Assembly: GCF_018613855.1 (NCBI RefSeq)
Contig: NZ_JAGGPK010000061.1
Location: forward strand, 1-58,663
Source of the DNA: Arthrobacter sp. ISL-30
Lineage (GTDB): Bacteria; Actinomycetota; Actinomycetes; Actinomycetales; Micrococcaceae
Reading direction: 5' to 3'
DNA: 58,663 nt
Part shown: piece after piece, positions 51,560 to 58,663 of the stretch
Layout of the letters: every line of letters begins with the position of its first letter
Numbering within the stretch: the stretch's first letter is position 1
Notes under the pieces: model-generated
The model's database searches: none
The model's input: only the letters and a program-made list of their open reading frames with translations
What the model was told of the DNA's origin: nothing
Program-made: the position numbers and the translations under genes

Positions 51560-52037
51560 CTTTGTCCTTCTTTCCTAAAAATGAGAAACGCAGTTCGTCA
51601 CGGCGCAAGACCGTCCAAAGTGCGGGCCCGACGATGGCAGCACCAGCCCGGGCCCGGCGAAACAGGTGGATTCGCTATGGACTTGCTCGTACATCGTGCA
51701 AGTTCCAACGGGACGAAAGGATCGTCTGCGATGTCAGCGCGGCCGACGCCAGGAGCCCAAGCATCAAACCAACTTGTTCATTTTCCGAACGTCATGTTCA
51801 AAACTATGGCATGTGCCACATCAAAGTCAATCCGGCTCAGCCTGCTCGCCAAAAAAGAACTCTTAGCAGTTCCAACAGAGCACTGCGGCCATAGACCGGA
51901 GAACTAGAGAGAGACCTGATCACCAGAGGAAACGGGCCGAACGGGGAAGGGTGGGTAGGGGAAGTAGACGCGCGTGAACTCATCTTGAGCACCTTCGCGG
52001 ACGGGCGAACGCCTGGACATCCGAAAAGATGGCACCC
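51560..52037. other. Intergenic region with one operator
   Basis: Upstream region of the MHS transporter gene. It contains the dyad at 51776-51790 and no supported gene. Confidence 0.5.
51776..51790. promoter_or_regulatory. GTTCA-N5-CGAAC operator of the ProP-like gene
   Basis: GTTCA-TTTTC-CGAAC, about 217 bp before the ATG at 51559. A further GTTCA half-site follows at 51796. It places the transporter in the same regulon as the catabolic modules. Confidence 0.6.
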
Positions 52038-52364
52038 GTGCAGAGCACACTCTGGCCAGCGGAACGTCTCACGGTCAAGCAGGCGGCCGCGCTCGTAGTA
52101 GGCTACGAATCCGGGTGGGCCATCGGAACCGGCGAGGTAGCAGGGCCGGAAGATGCATAGGAAATGAGCGCTGCAATCCGCACTGAACTACCTCAACTGT
52201 TCTCCTCGAATATCGCCGCCACGACCCGGATTCTGTACGGCGGCCCTGTCAAGGCCAACAATGCCTTTGAGCTACTGCAACAGGAAGATGTGGACAGCAC
52301 CTCGCTCAGCGGGGCCAGCCTGGACGCTGCAGAACTTGACAGCATCGTCACCGCTGCCACCTGA
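52038..52364 (+). pseudogene. tpiA: 3' remnant of a triosephosphate isomerase gene
   Basis: The frame from 52038 reads LVVGYESGWAIGTGEVAGPE. An in-frame TAG follows at 52158, and the frame continues AAIRTELPQLF, TRILYGGPVKANNAFELLQQ and GASLDAAELDSIV. These are the catalytic-Glu region (here YESGW instead of YEPVW) and the phosphate-binding end of TpiA. The first half is missing and the stop replaces an expected Gln. It is a decayed, relocated fragment. Confidence 0.8.
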
Positions 52365-53119
52365 CCCCTACTTACGCCACCAACTGTGTCCGCAGTCCTC
52401 AAGCCTATGCAACGTTGGGCTGCTGGAGAAGCAACGGCACCGTGCGAAGGATGGCCGAAGACTCGTGCGCTTGCTACTCGAGGCATGTAACGACGTAAGG
52501 GCTGATATCGGCCTATCGGCGCTGGCGACTTGGGGTTCGGCTGCTGGCGTGCAGCAGTACTCGTGATGCTGCCCTCGGTGGGGGGATCATGGGCCGGTCG
52601 TCACGCAGTTACCTGTTGTTGGTTAGCGGCTTTCCGGGGAACAGTACCGTCACAGGCTGCGAGTACACGATCGTGAATAACGTCACCGAGCAGTCCCCCG
52701 CCCCCGAAAGCAGGTCATAGACAGCATTCCAAGCGAGATCCATCAGGTCGTTCATCACCGCTTCCACCGTTGGATCCGTCATAACGCCTGTCGTCCGCAT
52801 GCCGAGCCGGACATCGGCCGTGATGAAGTGGGTTGGCCAGAGGCCGCTCCCCCATCCGGAAAGATCTTGCCCTCCGCCCCGTGGCGTAACCAGGCCGCTC
52901 AGGCACTCCCATGTGCCCATGTCGCAAATGATCAGCACCAGCCATGTAGCTCCCACCCCGGTCACACCATGAACGTTGGACCGAGGAACCCGGAATCCTT
53001 GCCAAGGAACCGGCCACAAAAAAAGATTCAGAAACTTCTTCTGAGTCATGCAGTAGCCCGCGAAAGTCACCATGAACAGATATGGAATTCAGAAACCCGC
53101 AACTCACGGCATACGACCC
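52365..53119. other. Stretch without recognisable genes
   Basis: Several open frames are present (for example a minus-strand frame with TVEAVMNDLMDLAWNAVYDL at 52.7 kb), but none has a known family or good start. The right end runs into repeat copy C. Confidence 0.4.
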
Positions 53120-53490
53120 CTGGTTCCGATCGCGAACTCGGTCATGTCGCTCCGGACAGTCAGGACCATGAAGAAGTGAAAAGCGAGAACATCGCCCAAC
53201 CCGGCAGAACGGAGGCATCGGCCACAGGAACGGCCAGCTACAACTGAATACGCCTACGGAGTCAGGTCCGAGCACCCCCCGCAGCGTGTGTACAGTGTAC
53301 ACACGCCAAACACCCCAAAAACCGCGCCCGGCTTGGGGGAAAACGCGTGCCCGAGGTGGGACTCGAACCGCATTCCGGCCCCTGCGAACACTGGGAACTC
53401 CAGAAAACATAAGCAATCCGAGCCAATCCGGCCGATGTACGACCCAGTCCGACGCCAAAGCCGTTGACATTGTCAACACCGCCCTTCTGA
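53120..53490. repeat. Large dispersed repeat, copy C
   Basis: Same orientation and order as copy A (19350-19735): GGTCATGTCGCTCCGG, CAGGACCATGAAGAAGTGAA, P1 (half-site GCGTGTGTACA, 53284-53306), tRNA-3'-like segment (53350-53369) and P2 (GTTGACATTGTCAAC, 53463-53477). Relative to copy A both arms of P1 changed (GGACA/TGTCC to GTACA/TGTAC), and likewise P2, so pairing is kept. P2 here lacks the T run. Confidence 0.8.
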
Positions 53491-53649
53491 CAGATTCCGA
53501 ACAATTCCGAACAGCCGCCGCGCTCCTTAACCAAGGGGCGCGGCGGCTCTGTCCTGTGGCCAACGCGACTCTAACCGGAAGCACCGCCCATGAGGTTCTG
53601 GACCTGGGCATTGCCGACGGCGGCAACGCAGCGCGGACGGAACAGGCTA

Positions 53650-54783
53650 GTGTCCTGCGCCTGAAATTCGGTTCCTAATTGTAGAATGGGGTATGGCGAC
53701 TGTTGGGCGGCCGAAGGTGCCGTTGGAATTGTCCGAGGACGAGCGTGAGACGTTGGTGCGGTGGGCCCGGCGGGCGAAGTCGTCCCAGGCATTGGCGGTC
53801 CGGTCGAAGATCGTGTTGGCCAGCGCTGACGGTCTGACCAACGTGGAGGTGGCGGCACGGACGGGGGTGGAGCCTCATACGGTGGCGAAGTGGCGGAAGC
53901 GGTTCGTGGCGGAGCGGCTGGATGGGCTCGTGGATGAGCCCCGCCCTGGCCGGCCCGCGAGGCTTTCGGTGGATCAGGTTGAGGACGTCATCGTTGCGAC
54001 GCTGGAGCAGTTGCCGCAGAACGCGACACACTGGTCCCGGGCCTCGATGGCGTCCCGGACGGGGTTGTCGAAATCGACCGTCGGGCGGATCTGGAAGACC
54101 TTCGATCTGAAGCCCCACCGGGTGGAGGAAGGCTTCAAATTCTCCAAGGACCCACTGTTCATTGAGAAGGTCTACGACGTCATCGGCCTGTATCTGAACC
54201 CGCCCGAAACCGCGGTGGTGCTGTGCGTGGATGAAAAAACACAGGTCCAAGCCCTGGACCGCTCCCAACCCGTACTGCCCATGATGCCCGGCATGCCCGA
54301 GAAGCGCTCCAGCGACTACTTCCGCCATGGCACGACCAGCCTCTTCGCCGCCTTCAACATCAACGACGGCACTGTCATCTCCTCCATCCACCGCCGGCAC
54401 CGGGCGATCGAATTCAAGAAGTTCCTGGCCAAAATCGATCACGAAGTCCCTGCCGGGCTGGACGTCCACCTCGTCTGCGACAACTACGCGACCCACAAGA
54501 GCCCCGCGATCAGGAACTGGCTGGCCGGCCACCCGAGGTTCCACGTCCATTTCATCCCGACCGGCTCCTCCTGGATGAACCAGGTCGAGCGCTGGTTCGC
54601 CTACCTGACCACACAGTTGCTCCAACGCAGCGTCCACAAAAACATCCAGACCCTCGAACGCGACATCCGCGCCTGGGCCACAGGATGGAACGAGAACCCA
54701 CAGCCGTTCATCTGGACCAAACCGCAGACGAAATCCTTGCCAGCATGGCCAGATTAATGAAGCGAATTTCAGGCGCAGGACAC
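53650..54783 (+). mobile_element. IS630-family insertion sequence, complete
   Basis: Terminal inverted repeats of 21 bp are perfect: GTGTCCTGCGCCTGAAATTCG on the left and its complement on the right (54763-54783). The element is flanked by TA at 53648-53649 and 54784-54785, the target duplication of this family. It encloses a single intact transposase gene. It lies just to the right of repeat copy C and looks recent. Confidence 0.9.
53693..54757 (+). CDS. IS630-family transposase
   Basis: A 354-residue transposase with an N-terminal HTH (NVEVAARTGVEPHTVAKWRK) and a second HTH (RTGLSKSTVGRIWKTF). The DDE catalytic domain includes VVLCVDEKTQVQALDRSQP, DVHLVCDNYATHKSPAIRNW and PTGSSWMNQVERWFAYLTTQ with the final acidic residue. 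It is full length with no disruption, so the element may be active. Confidence 0.92.
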   Translation: MATVGRPKVPLELSEDERETLVRWARRAKSSQALAVRSKIVLASADGLTNVEVAARTGVEPHTVAKWRKRFVAERLDGLVDEPRPGRPARLSVDQVEDVIVATLEQLPQNATHWSRASMASRTGLSKSTVGRIWKTFDLKPHRVEEGFKFSKDPLFIEKVYDVIGLYLNPPETAVVLCVDEKTQVQALDRSQPVLPMMPGMPEKRSSDYFRHGTTSLFAAFNINDGTVISSIHRRHRAIEFKKFLAKIDHEVPAGLDVHLVCDNYATHKSPAIRNWLAGHPRFHVHFIPTGSSWMNQVERWFAYLTTQLLQRSVHKNIQTLERDIRAWATGWNENPQPFIWTKPQTKSLPAWPD

Positions 54784-54784
54784 T

Positions 54785-55368
54785 AGATCCCTTGGGGCGC
54801 CGCGTTCATGACATGACCAGACAACTGCGAAGCCGACCGTTCGAAAGACGAGCACCCTCATCGGAAGTTGCCACAAGCGGTGGGACCTACCAATGAATAA
54901 TCAGGTGAACATGGCTGCAAGTCGTTCTGATATCCCTATGATCGCTGGGCGGGCCCTCCCCGCAACCAGGGGCGCTACGCGCCGGCCCTCTTTGGTCAAA
55001 AACTTCGCTCGGCGCGACTAACGTCGCTTTCTTCCTCACAAACTTCTTGACCGGGACCGGTCCCCCAGGTTGCACTCCGTCCCCTCAACCCAGCGGCTGG
55101 TCCCCTACCCAGAACGACACACGAAACCAACGGCCACAAAAGGACCAGAAACTAGCCCAAGGAAAGAACCAAATGGGACGGCTATCGGCGGTGAAACCGT
55201 CTTCGGCAACGACAGAAATCGACCAGCCTACTCTCACTCGTCCCTGCTGTGTCAATGGCCACCATTCCCAAAACGTTCAACAGCAGCCGGCCTACCGGAT
55301 TAGTTGGAACGCGGGTGCTGCCGCCGAGACAGAGCACTACTCCCTTGGCCGTCTGGGCTGCCTGGAGA
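54785..55368. other. Gene-free stretch holding repeat D copy 2
   Basis: Between the two insertion sequences. Apart from the repeat at 54922-55140 nothing can be supported. Confidence 0.5.
54922..55140. repeat. Dispersed repeat D, copy 2
   Basis: Similar to 1484-1705 in the same orientation (GTCGTTCTGA start, GCTGGGCGGGCCCTC, TTTGGTCAAAAACTTCGCTC, CAGCGGCTGGTCCCCTA). The two copies frame almost the whole window. Confidence 0.75.
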
Positions 55369-55426
55369 TTTCGGACAGTGGTACCCCATGAAATGATGGG
55401 GACTACCGGAATGAGGAATCACCAGA

Positions 55427-55723
55427 ATGTCATCAACCCGTCGCAGGTTCAGCCAGGAATTCAAGGATGAACTGTGCCGCGAAGTCATCGACTCGTCCAA
55501 GCCCATCAAGACGGTTGCCGCCGAATACGGTGTGGGTGCCGAGACGCTGCGTAATTGGCTGAAGAAGTACAAGGAAACGCATGGCGGCGCCGAGGCGGAG
55601 CCGGAGCTGAACGTCTCCGAACGTGCCCGGCTCAAGGAACTGGAACGTGAAAATCAGGAACTGAAGGCGGAGGCCGCGTTCCTAAAAAAAGCGGCCGCAT
55701 ACTTCGCAAGGGAGCCACGGTAG
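55427..55723 (+). CDS. IS3-family OrfA
   Basis: A 98-residue protein with an HTH_Tnp_1 domain (RRRFSQEFKDELCREVIDSS, TVAAEYGVGAETLRNWLKKY) and a C-terminal coiled coil (RLKELERENQELKAEAAFLK). It is intact. The A7 run in the last codons (LKKAAAY region) could cause -1 frameshifting into orfB; the -1 frame is indeed open through GRILRKGATVVAKYEF. Confidence 0.88.
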   Translation: MSSTRRRFSQEFKDELCREVIDSSKPIKTVAAEYGVGAETLRNWLKKYKETHGGAEAEPELNVSERARLKELERENQELKAEAAFLKKAAAYFAREPR

Positions 55724-56612
55724 TGGCGAAGTATGAATTCATCGACTCCTACGCGGCAACGCCGAAAGCGCGGTGGTGCTGAAGATGTGCCAGTGGCTGG
55801 AGGTCTCCCGCTCGGGGTTTTACCACTGGCGATCCCGCCCGGTCTCGGCCACCGCGGCCCGCAGACAGGCGCTGGCCGCCCGTGTGCGGCATTTCTTCAT
55901 GGAAACGGACGGGACCTACGGGTACCGCCGGATCCACGCGGACCTGGTCGGCGAGGGCATCGAGTGTTCCCCGGAGCTGGTGCGCCAGATCATGCGGCAG
56001 GAGGCCCTGGTACCGTGCCAGCCACGACCCTTCAGGACCACGACGGTCGCCGACGCCGAAGCGGCCGAGGCCATGCCGGATCTGGTGAAACGCGACTTCA
56101 CCGCCGCTCGTCCTGGCATTAAGTTCGTCGGGGACATCACCTATGTGCATACGTGGCAGGGGTTTATCTACCTGGCCACGGTTATCGACTGCTATTCGAA
56201 GAAGGTCGTCGGATGGGCGATCGAGGACCATATGCGCTCCGAGCTCGTGGAACGGGCCTTGTCCAATGCCGCCGCAACGACACGAATTGAGCCCAACGCG
56301 ATCTGGCATTCCGATCGCGGAAGCGTTTATACCTCGGCCTCTTTCCGGGCCTTGGTCACCGGGCTGGGCATGCGTTCATCCATGGGGAAAACCGGGATCT
56401 GCTGGGACAACAGCCAGGCGGAGACTTTCTTCTCGGCTCTGAAAAACGAGCGGGTGTACCGCACGACGTATGCCACGAAGGAACGCGCCCGCAAGGACAT
56501 AATCCGCTACATCGAGGGGTTCTACAACAGCCGCAGGCGCCATTCAGCGCTCAACTACCAGCGGCCGAATGAAGTCCACTATAGTTACCAGCGGCCGGTC
56601 ACGGCAGCGTAG
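55723..56612 (+). pseudogene. IS3-family OrfB (transposase), frameshift near its start
   Basis: The GTG at 55723, overlapping the orfA stop, begins VAKYEFIDSYAATPKARWC and then hits TGA at about 55780. The catalytic part runs in another frame from 55773 (KMCQWLEVSRSGFYHWRSRP). It contains the full DDE set: DITYVHTWQGFIYLATVIDC, HSDRGSVYTS and WDNSQAETFFSALKNE. One base change near 55760-55775 would join them. A shorter 279-residue product from the GTG at 55773 is possible, so activity cannot be excluded. Confidence 0.75.
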
Positions 56613-56638
56613 AAAAAATACTAATCCGCTGTCCGAAA

Positions 56639-56895
56639 ACTCCTAAGCAGCCCAGTCAGCTCGCGGCTATATCCCTGGCATCGGAAAAGGTCTGTGCCAA
56701 ACGGTCGAGTATGGTCCCAAATGACTTTTTAAAGTTCCCCTGCAAATAGCTCCTACTGTCCTCATAGATCAATGGCACGTCCCTGCCGGTCGCTGCCGCG
56801 GACAAAACGGTGCGCCGGGGCATCATCCTCGATTGAGGTCTACAGCTCGCAAGTCCGCCGAGAGTCGGCCTCCGTCCTGTTGAAGGAGTACTGGT
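56639..56895. other. Intergenic stretch
   Basis: Between the IS3 end and the hypothetical gene. No feature is supported. Confidence 0.4.
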
Positions 56896-57342
56896 TCAAC
56901 CACCAAGCAGCTCCTTGAGAACAAGGGCGCCGGCTGAACGTTCGTGGGTAGCGAGCGAGTCCATCAAGTCGACCGCGACAGCAGCCAAGGGGGTCCGCTG
57001 CGATGCAAACGGTTCGGTGAGGGCGGTTTCGCGGATGACCACGTTGCCGCTGGGATCCTCCACCATGCCCAGGGCGGCGGCGAATCGGTCGCCGTCGCGG
57101 GCCGTTGCATACCCATCGACAAACCCACCGCCGCCACTCAACCCGAAACGTGCAGCCGTCTGATCATCCCGCATAGCTGAGCCCGCGGTCGGTATCAGTG
57201 CTTGATGGAGCCTCTCTATTGCGGTGGGGGTTGCCCGATAGCGCTTGACCTCGGCACGGTTCCTGGCCAACTGGTGCACCTCACGGGGGCTGAGGTCGCG
57301 CAAACGGGTCCTCAAACGGTACCTTTCTGCTGAGCCGATCAT
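56896..57342 (-). CDS. Hypothetical protein, 148 residues
   Basis: A soluble protein. The N-terminal part RTRLRDLSPREVHQLARNRA looks helical and basic. A middle segment, SGGGGFVDGYATARDGDRFA, is glycine-rich. The tail is AAVAVDLMDSLATHERSAGA. No family is recognised and no membrane segment is present. It is divergent from rtcB with 135 bp between the starts, so a shared control region is possible. The ATG at 57342 has only a weak ribosome binding site. Confidence 0.6.
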   Translation of the reverse strand: MIGSAERYRLRTRLRDLSPREVHQLARNRAEVKRYRATPTAIERLHQALIPTAGSAMRDDQTAARFGLSGGGGFVDGYATARDGDRFAAALGMVEDPSGNVVIRETALTEPFASQRTPLAAVAVDLMDSLATHERSAGALVLKELLGG

Positions 57343-57477
57343 TGCCTATCTTCGCGCGTTCTGCATCGTGCGCCCAGCATGACGTTCCGCGGACCCAGCG
57401 AGAACGGCCGACAGCTTTACCTCAGGGGTTATCGTGGCGCCATGCCCGCATGAAGCGCAGGCGGAAGGGAACCCGGC

Positions 57478-58647
57478 ATGGATCAGGTCAACGGAAAATA
57501 TATCAACTTCGCTTCCATGATCGACCAGGCGACGTTGGCCCAGAATTTGAAAACAGCATCCATGCCGTTCGTCTGGCCACACCTTGCCTCCATGCCGGAT
57601 GCTCATCTGGGCAAGGGGGCGGCGGTGGGATCAGTGATCCCGACCGTTGGTGCCATCATTCCTGCAGCCGTCGGTGTGGACATCGGCTGCGGGATGATCG
57701 CGGTCCGCACACAATTCAATCTCATCGACCTAGCCCGCAGGGACCGCAAGCTACTGCGGATCGCGATCGAACGGGCCATCCCTTTGTCCGCGGGAAAGAA
57801 CAACCGCAAGCTCACGGAGAGCGCGGGCAGGCGTGCCGAGGTGCTGGAATCAGATGCCCGCCGTGCCGGCTTCAATCCGGCTGTCTACCTTCCCGACTGG
57901 AAGCTCCAACTGGGAACGCTGGGCTCGGGAAATCATTTCATTGAGGTTTCCCTGGATCAGGACGATCAGGTCTGGCTTTTCCTGCATTCTGGATCGCGAG
58001 GCGTGGGCAACAAGCTTGCTCAGCACCACATCAGCGTGGCGCAGGACTACTGCCGCCGACGGTCGATCATCCTTCCGGACCGGGACCTGGCCTACCTTGA
58101 GGAGGGCACTCGGGAGTTCGACAGCTACATCAAGGAACTGATGTGGGCGCAGAAGTTCGCCCTGCTGAACCGCGAGGAAATGATGGATCGCGTTATTCAC
58201 GCCGTGGCGGGTTGGATGGCTCAAGCTGTAGTTGAAAAGGAGCGCATTAACTGCCATCACAACTACACGGCCAGGGAGCGCCATTATGGCAAGGAAGTAT
58301 GGCTTTCCCGGAAGGGTGCCATCGACGCTTCCCCGGGCAGGCAAGGCTTGATCCCGGGCTCCATGGGAACCCGGTCCTACGTGGTGGAGGGTAAAGGGTT
58401 CCCGCCGTCGCTGAACTCGGCCCCGCATGGAGCCGGCCGGGAGTATTCGCGGACGGCAGCGCGAAAGACCTTCTCCCGGGAAGATCTGCGCCGAGCCATG
58501 AAAGGCATCGAGTACCGGGACACCGACGCCTTCATAGACGAGATCCCCGCTGCGTACAAAAATATCGACGTGGTGATGCAGGACGCCATGGCGCTGGTGA
58601 GCGTCAAGGCAACCTTGCGCCAGATTATCAATGTAAAAGGCGACTAG
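57478..58647 (+). CDS. rtcB: RNA ligase RtcB
   Basis: A 389-residue RtcB-type RNA ligase that joins 2',3'-cyclic phosphate or 3'-phosphate ends to 5'-OH ends with GTP and Mn(II). Visible are the metal-site Cys in GVDIGCGMIA, LGSGNHFIEV, FLHSGSRGVGN, CHHNYTARE, GSMGTRSYVVEG and the guanylated His in APHGAGREYS. AAGGGAA lies before the ATG at 57478. The gene is complete and ends 16 bp before the window edge. No archease or RtcA/RtcR gene is seen, so it may be a stand-alone RNA repair gene. Confidence 0.93.
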   Translation: MDQVNGKYINFASMIDQATLAQNLKTASMPFVWPHLASMPDAHLGKGAAVGSVIPTVGAIIPAAVGVDIGCGMIAVRTQFNLIDLARRDRKLLRIAIERAIPLSAGKNNRKLTESAGRRAEVLESDARRAGFNPAVYLPDWKLQLGTLGSGNHFIEVSLDQDDQVWLFLHSGSRGVGNKLAQHHISVAQDYCRRRSIILPDRDLAYLEEGTREFDSYIKELMWAQKFALLNREEMMDRVIHAVAGWMAQAVVEKERINCHHNYTARERHYGKEVWLSRKGAIDASPGRQGLIPGSMGTRSYVVEGKGFPPSLNSAPHGAGREYSRTAARKTFSREDLRRAMKGIEYRDTDAFIDEIPAAYKNIDVVMQDAMALVSVKATLRQIINVKGD

Positions 58648-58663
58648 TGGGCTGAGTCTTTAG

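Larger units (their letters stand above)
55369..56638 (+). mobile_element. IS3-family insertion sequence with disrupted orfB
   Basis: Ends: TTTCGGACAGTGG on the left (about 55369-55382) and CCGCTGTCCGAAA on the right (56626-56638), inverted repeats with one difference. It contains orfA and orfB of the usual IS3 layout. A run of seven A at 55684-55690 near the end of orfA fits the classical -1 frameshift site. Confidence 0.8.

Noticed and set aside
1..58663. CRISPR array, rRNA genes, replication origin or plasmid partition genes
   Set aside because: No regularly spaced short repeats, rRNA-like segments, or rep/par genes could be seen, so chromosome versus plasmid location stays undecided.

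Overview
The window reads as high-GC actinobacterial DNA, most like the Arthrobacter/Paenarthrobacter group (Micrococcaceae). The grounds are the high G+C, the Arthrobacter-type ArsR-SRPBCC, DUF427 and MerA/MerR proteins, and frequent GTG starts with strong AGGAGG-type ribosome binding sites. Several insertion sequences (two different IS110-type, two IS3-type, one IS630), dispersed repeats and many 3' or 5' gene remnants (pdxS, tpiA, GH15, flavodoxin, dimethylglycine-oxidase-like, quinone oxidoreductase) suggest a plasmid or a strongly rearranged genomic island rather than a stable core chromosome.

Layout. 0-3.1 kb: frameshifted IS110 remnant, two repeat fragments, then a two-gene toxin-antitoxin-like pair (RHH protein plus AbiEii-type nucleotidyltransferase). 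3.2-15.4 kb: a stress and regulation region with two SRPBCC genes (one fused to an ArsR repressor), a cysteine hydrolase-DUF427 pair, a mercury module (merR/merA plus a small Cys-rich protein under a second MerR-type promoter), a frameshifted HAD hydrolase, a membrane protein-Crp/Fnr-DUF427-hypothetical operon, an orphan osmoprotectant-binding lipoprotein and a thioredoxin. Four promoters here share one layout: a TGTGT-N6-ACACA-like site placed 21-22 nt from a TANNNT -10 element. 15.5-20.5 kb: IS wreckage, a pdxS 3' remnant, two orphan exported or membrane proteins, and two repeat copies.

20.7-52 kb: a catabolic island. A minus-strand module (33.5 to 22.4 kb) encodes a class-C FMN monooxygenase (LLM family), a flavin reductase fused to a SnoaL-like domain, a ProVWX-type betaine ABC importer, a 2-oxopentenoate-hydratase-like enzyme, an IclR regulator, an alpha-ketoglutarate-semialdehyde dehydrogenase, a DapA-family enzyme and a second aldehyde dehydrogenase. 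A plus-strand module (38.8 to 48.8 kb) repeats the same themes with paralogues: LLM monooxygenase, amine oxidase, two flavin reductases, a separate SnoaL-like protein, a KGSA dehydrogenase, a hydratase, an FAH-family hydrolase, a quinone oxidoreductase and a broken enolase-superfamily gene resembling hydroxyproline-betaine epimerase. Between and beside them are a second IclR regulator, two MFS transporters (one ProP-like), an SDR, a stand-alone TetR-type HTH and small ORFs. A GTTCA-N5-TGAAC dyad, probably an IclR-type operator, recurs upstream of nearly every transcription unit in this island and was not noticed elsewhere. I infer a pathway that imports a betaine-like or N-heterocyclic compound, opens it oxidatively and funnels it to 2-oxoglutarate; the exact substrate cannot be read from the sequence.

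52-58.7 kb: tpiA remnant, a third copy of the large repeat (so the island lies between same-orientation repeats), an intact IS630, the partner of the 1.5-kb repeat, an IS3 with a disrupted orfB, a hypothetical gene, and a complete rtcB RNA ligase gene.
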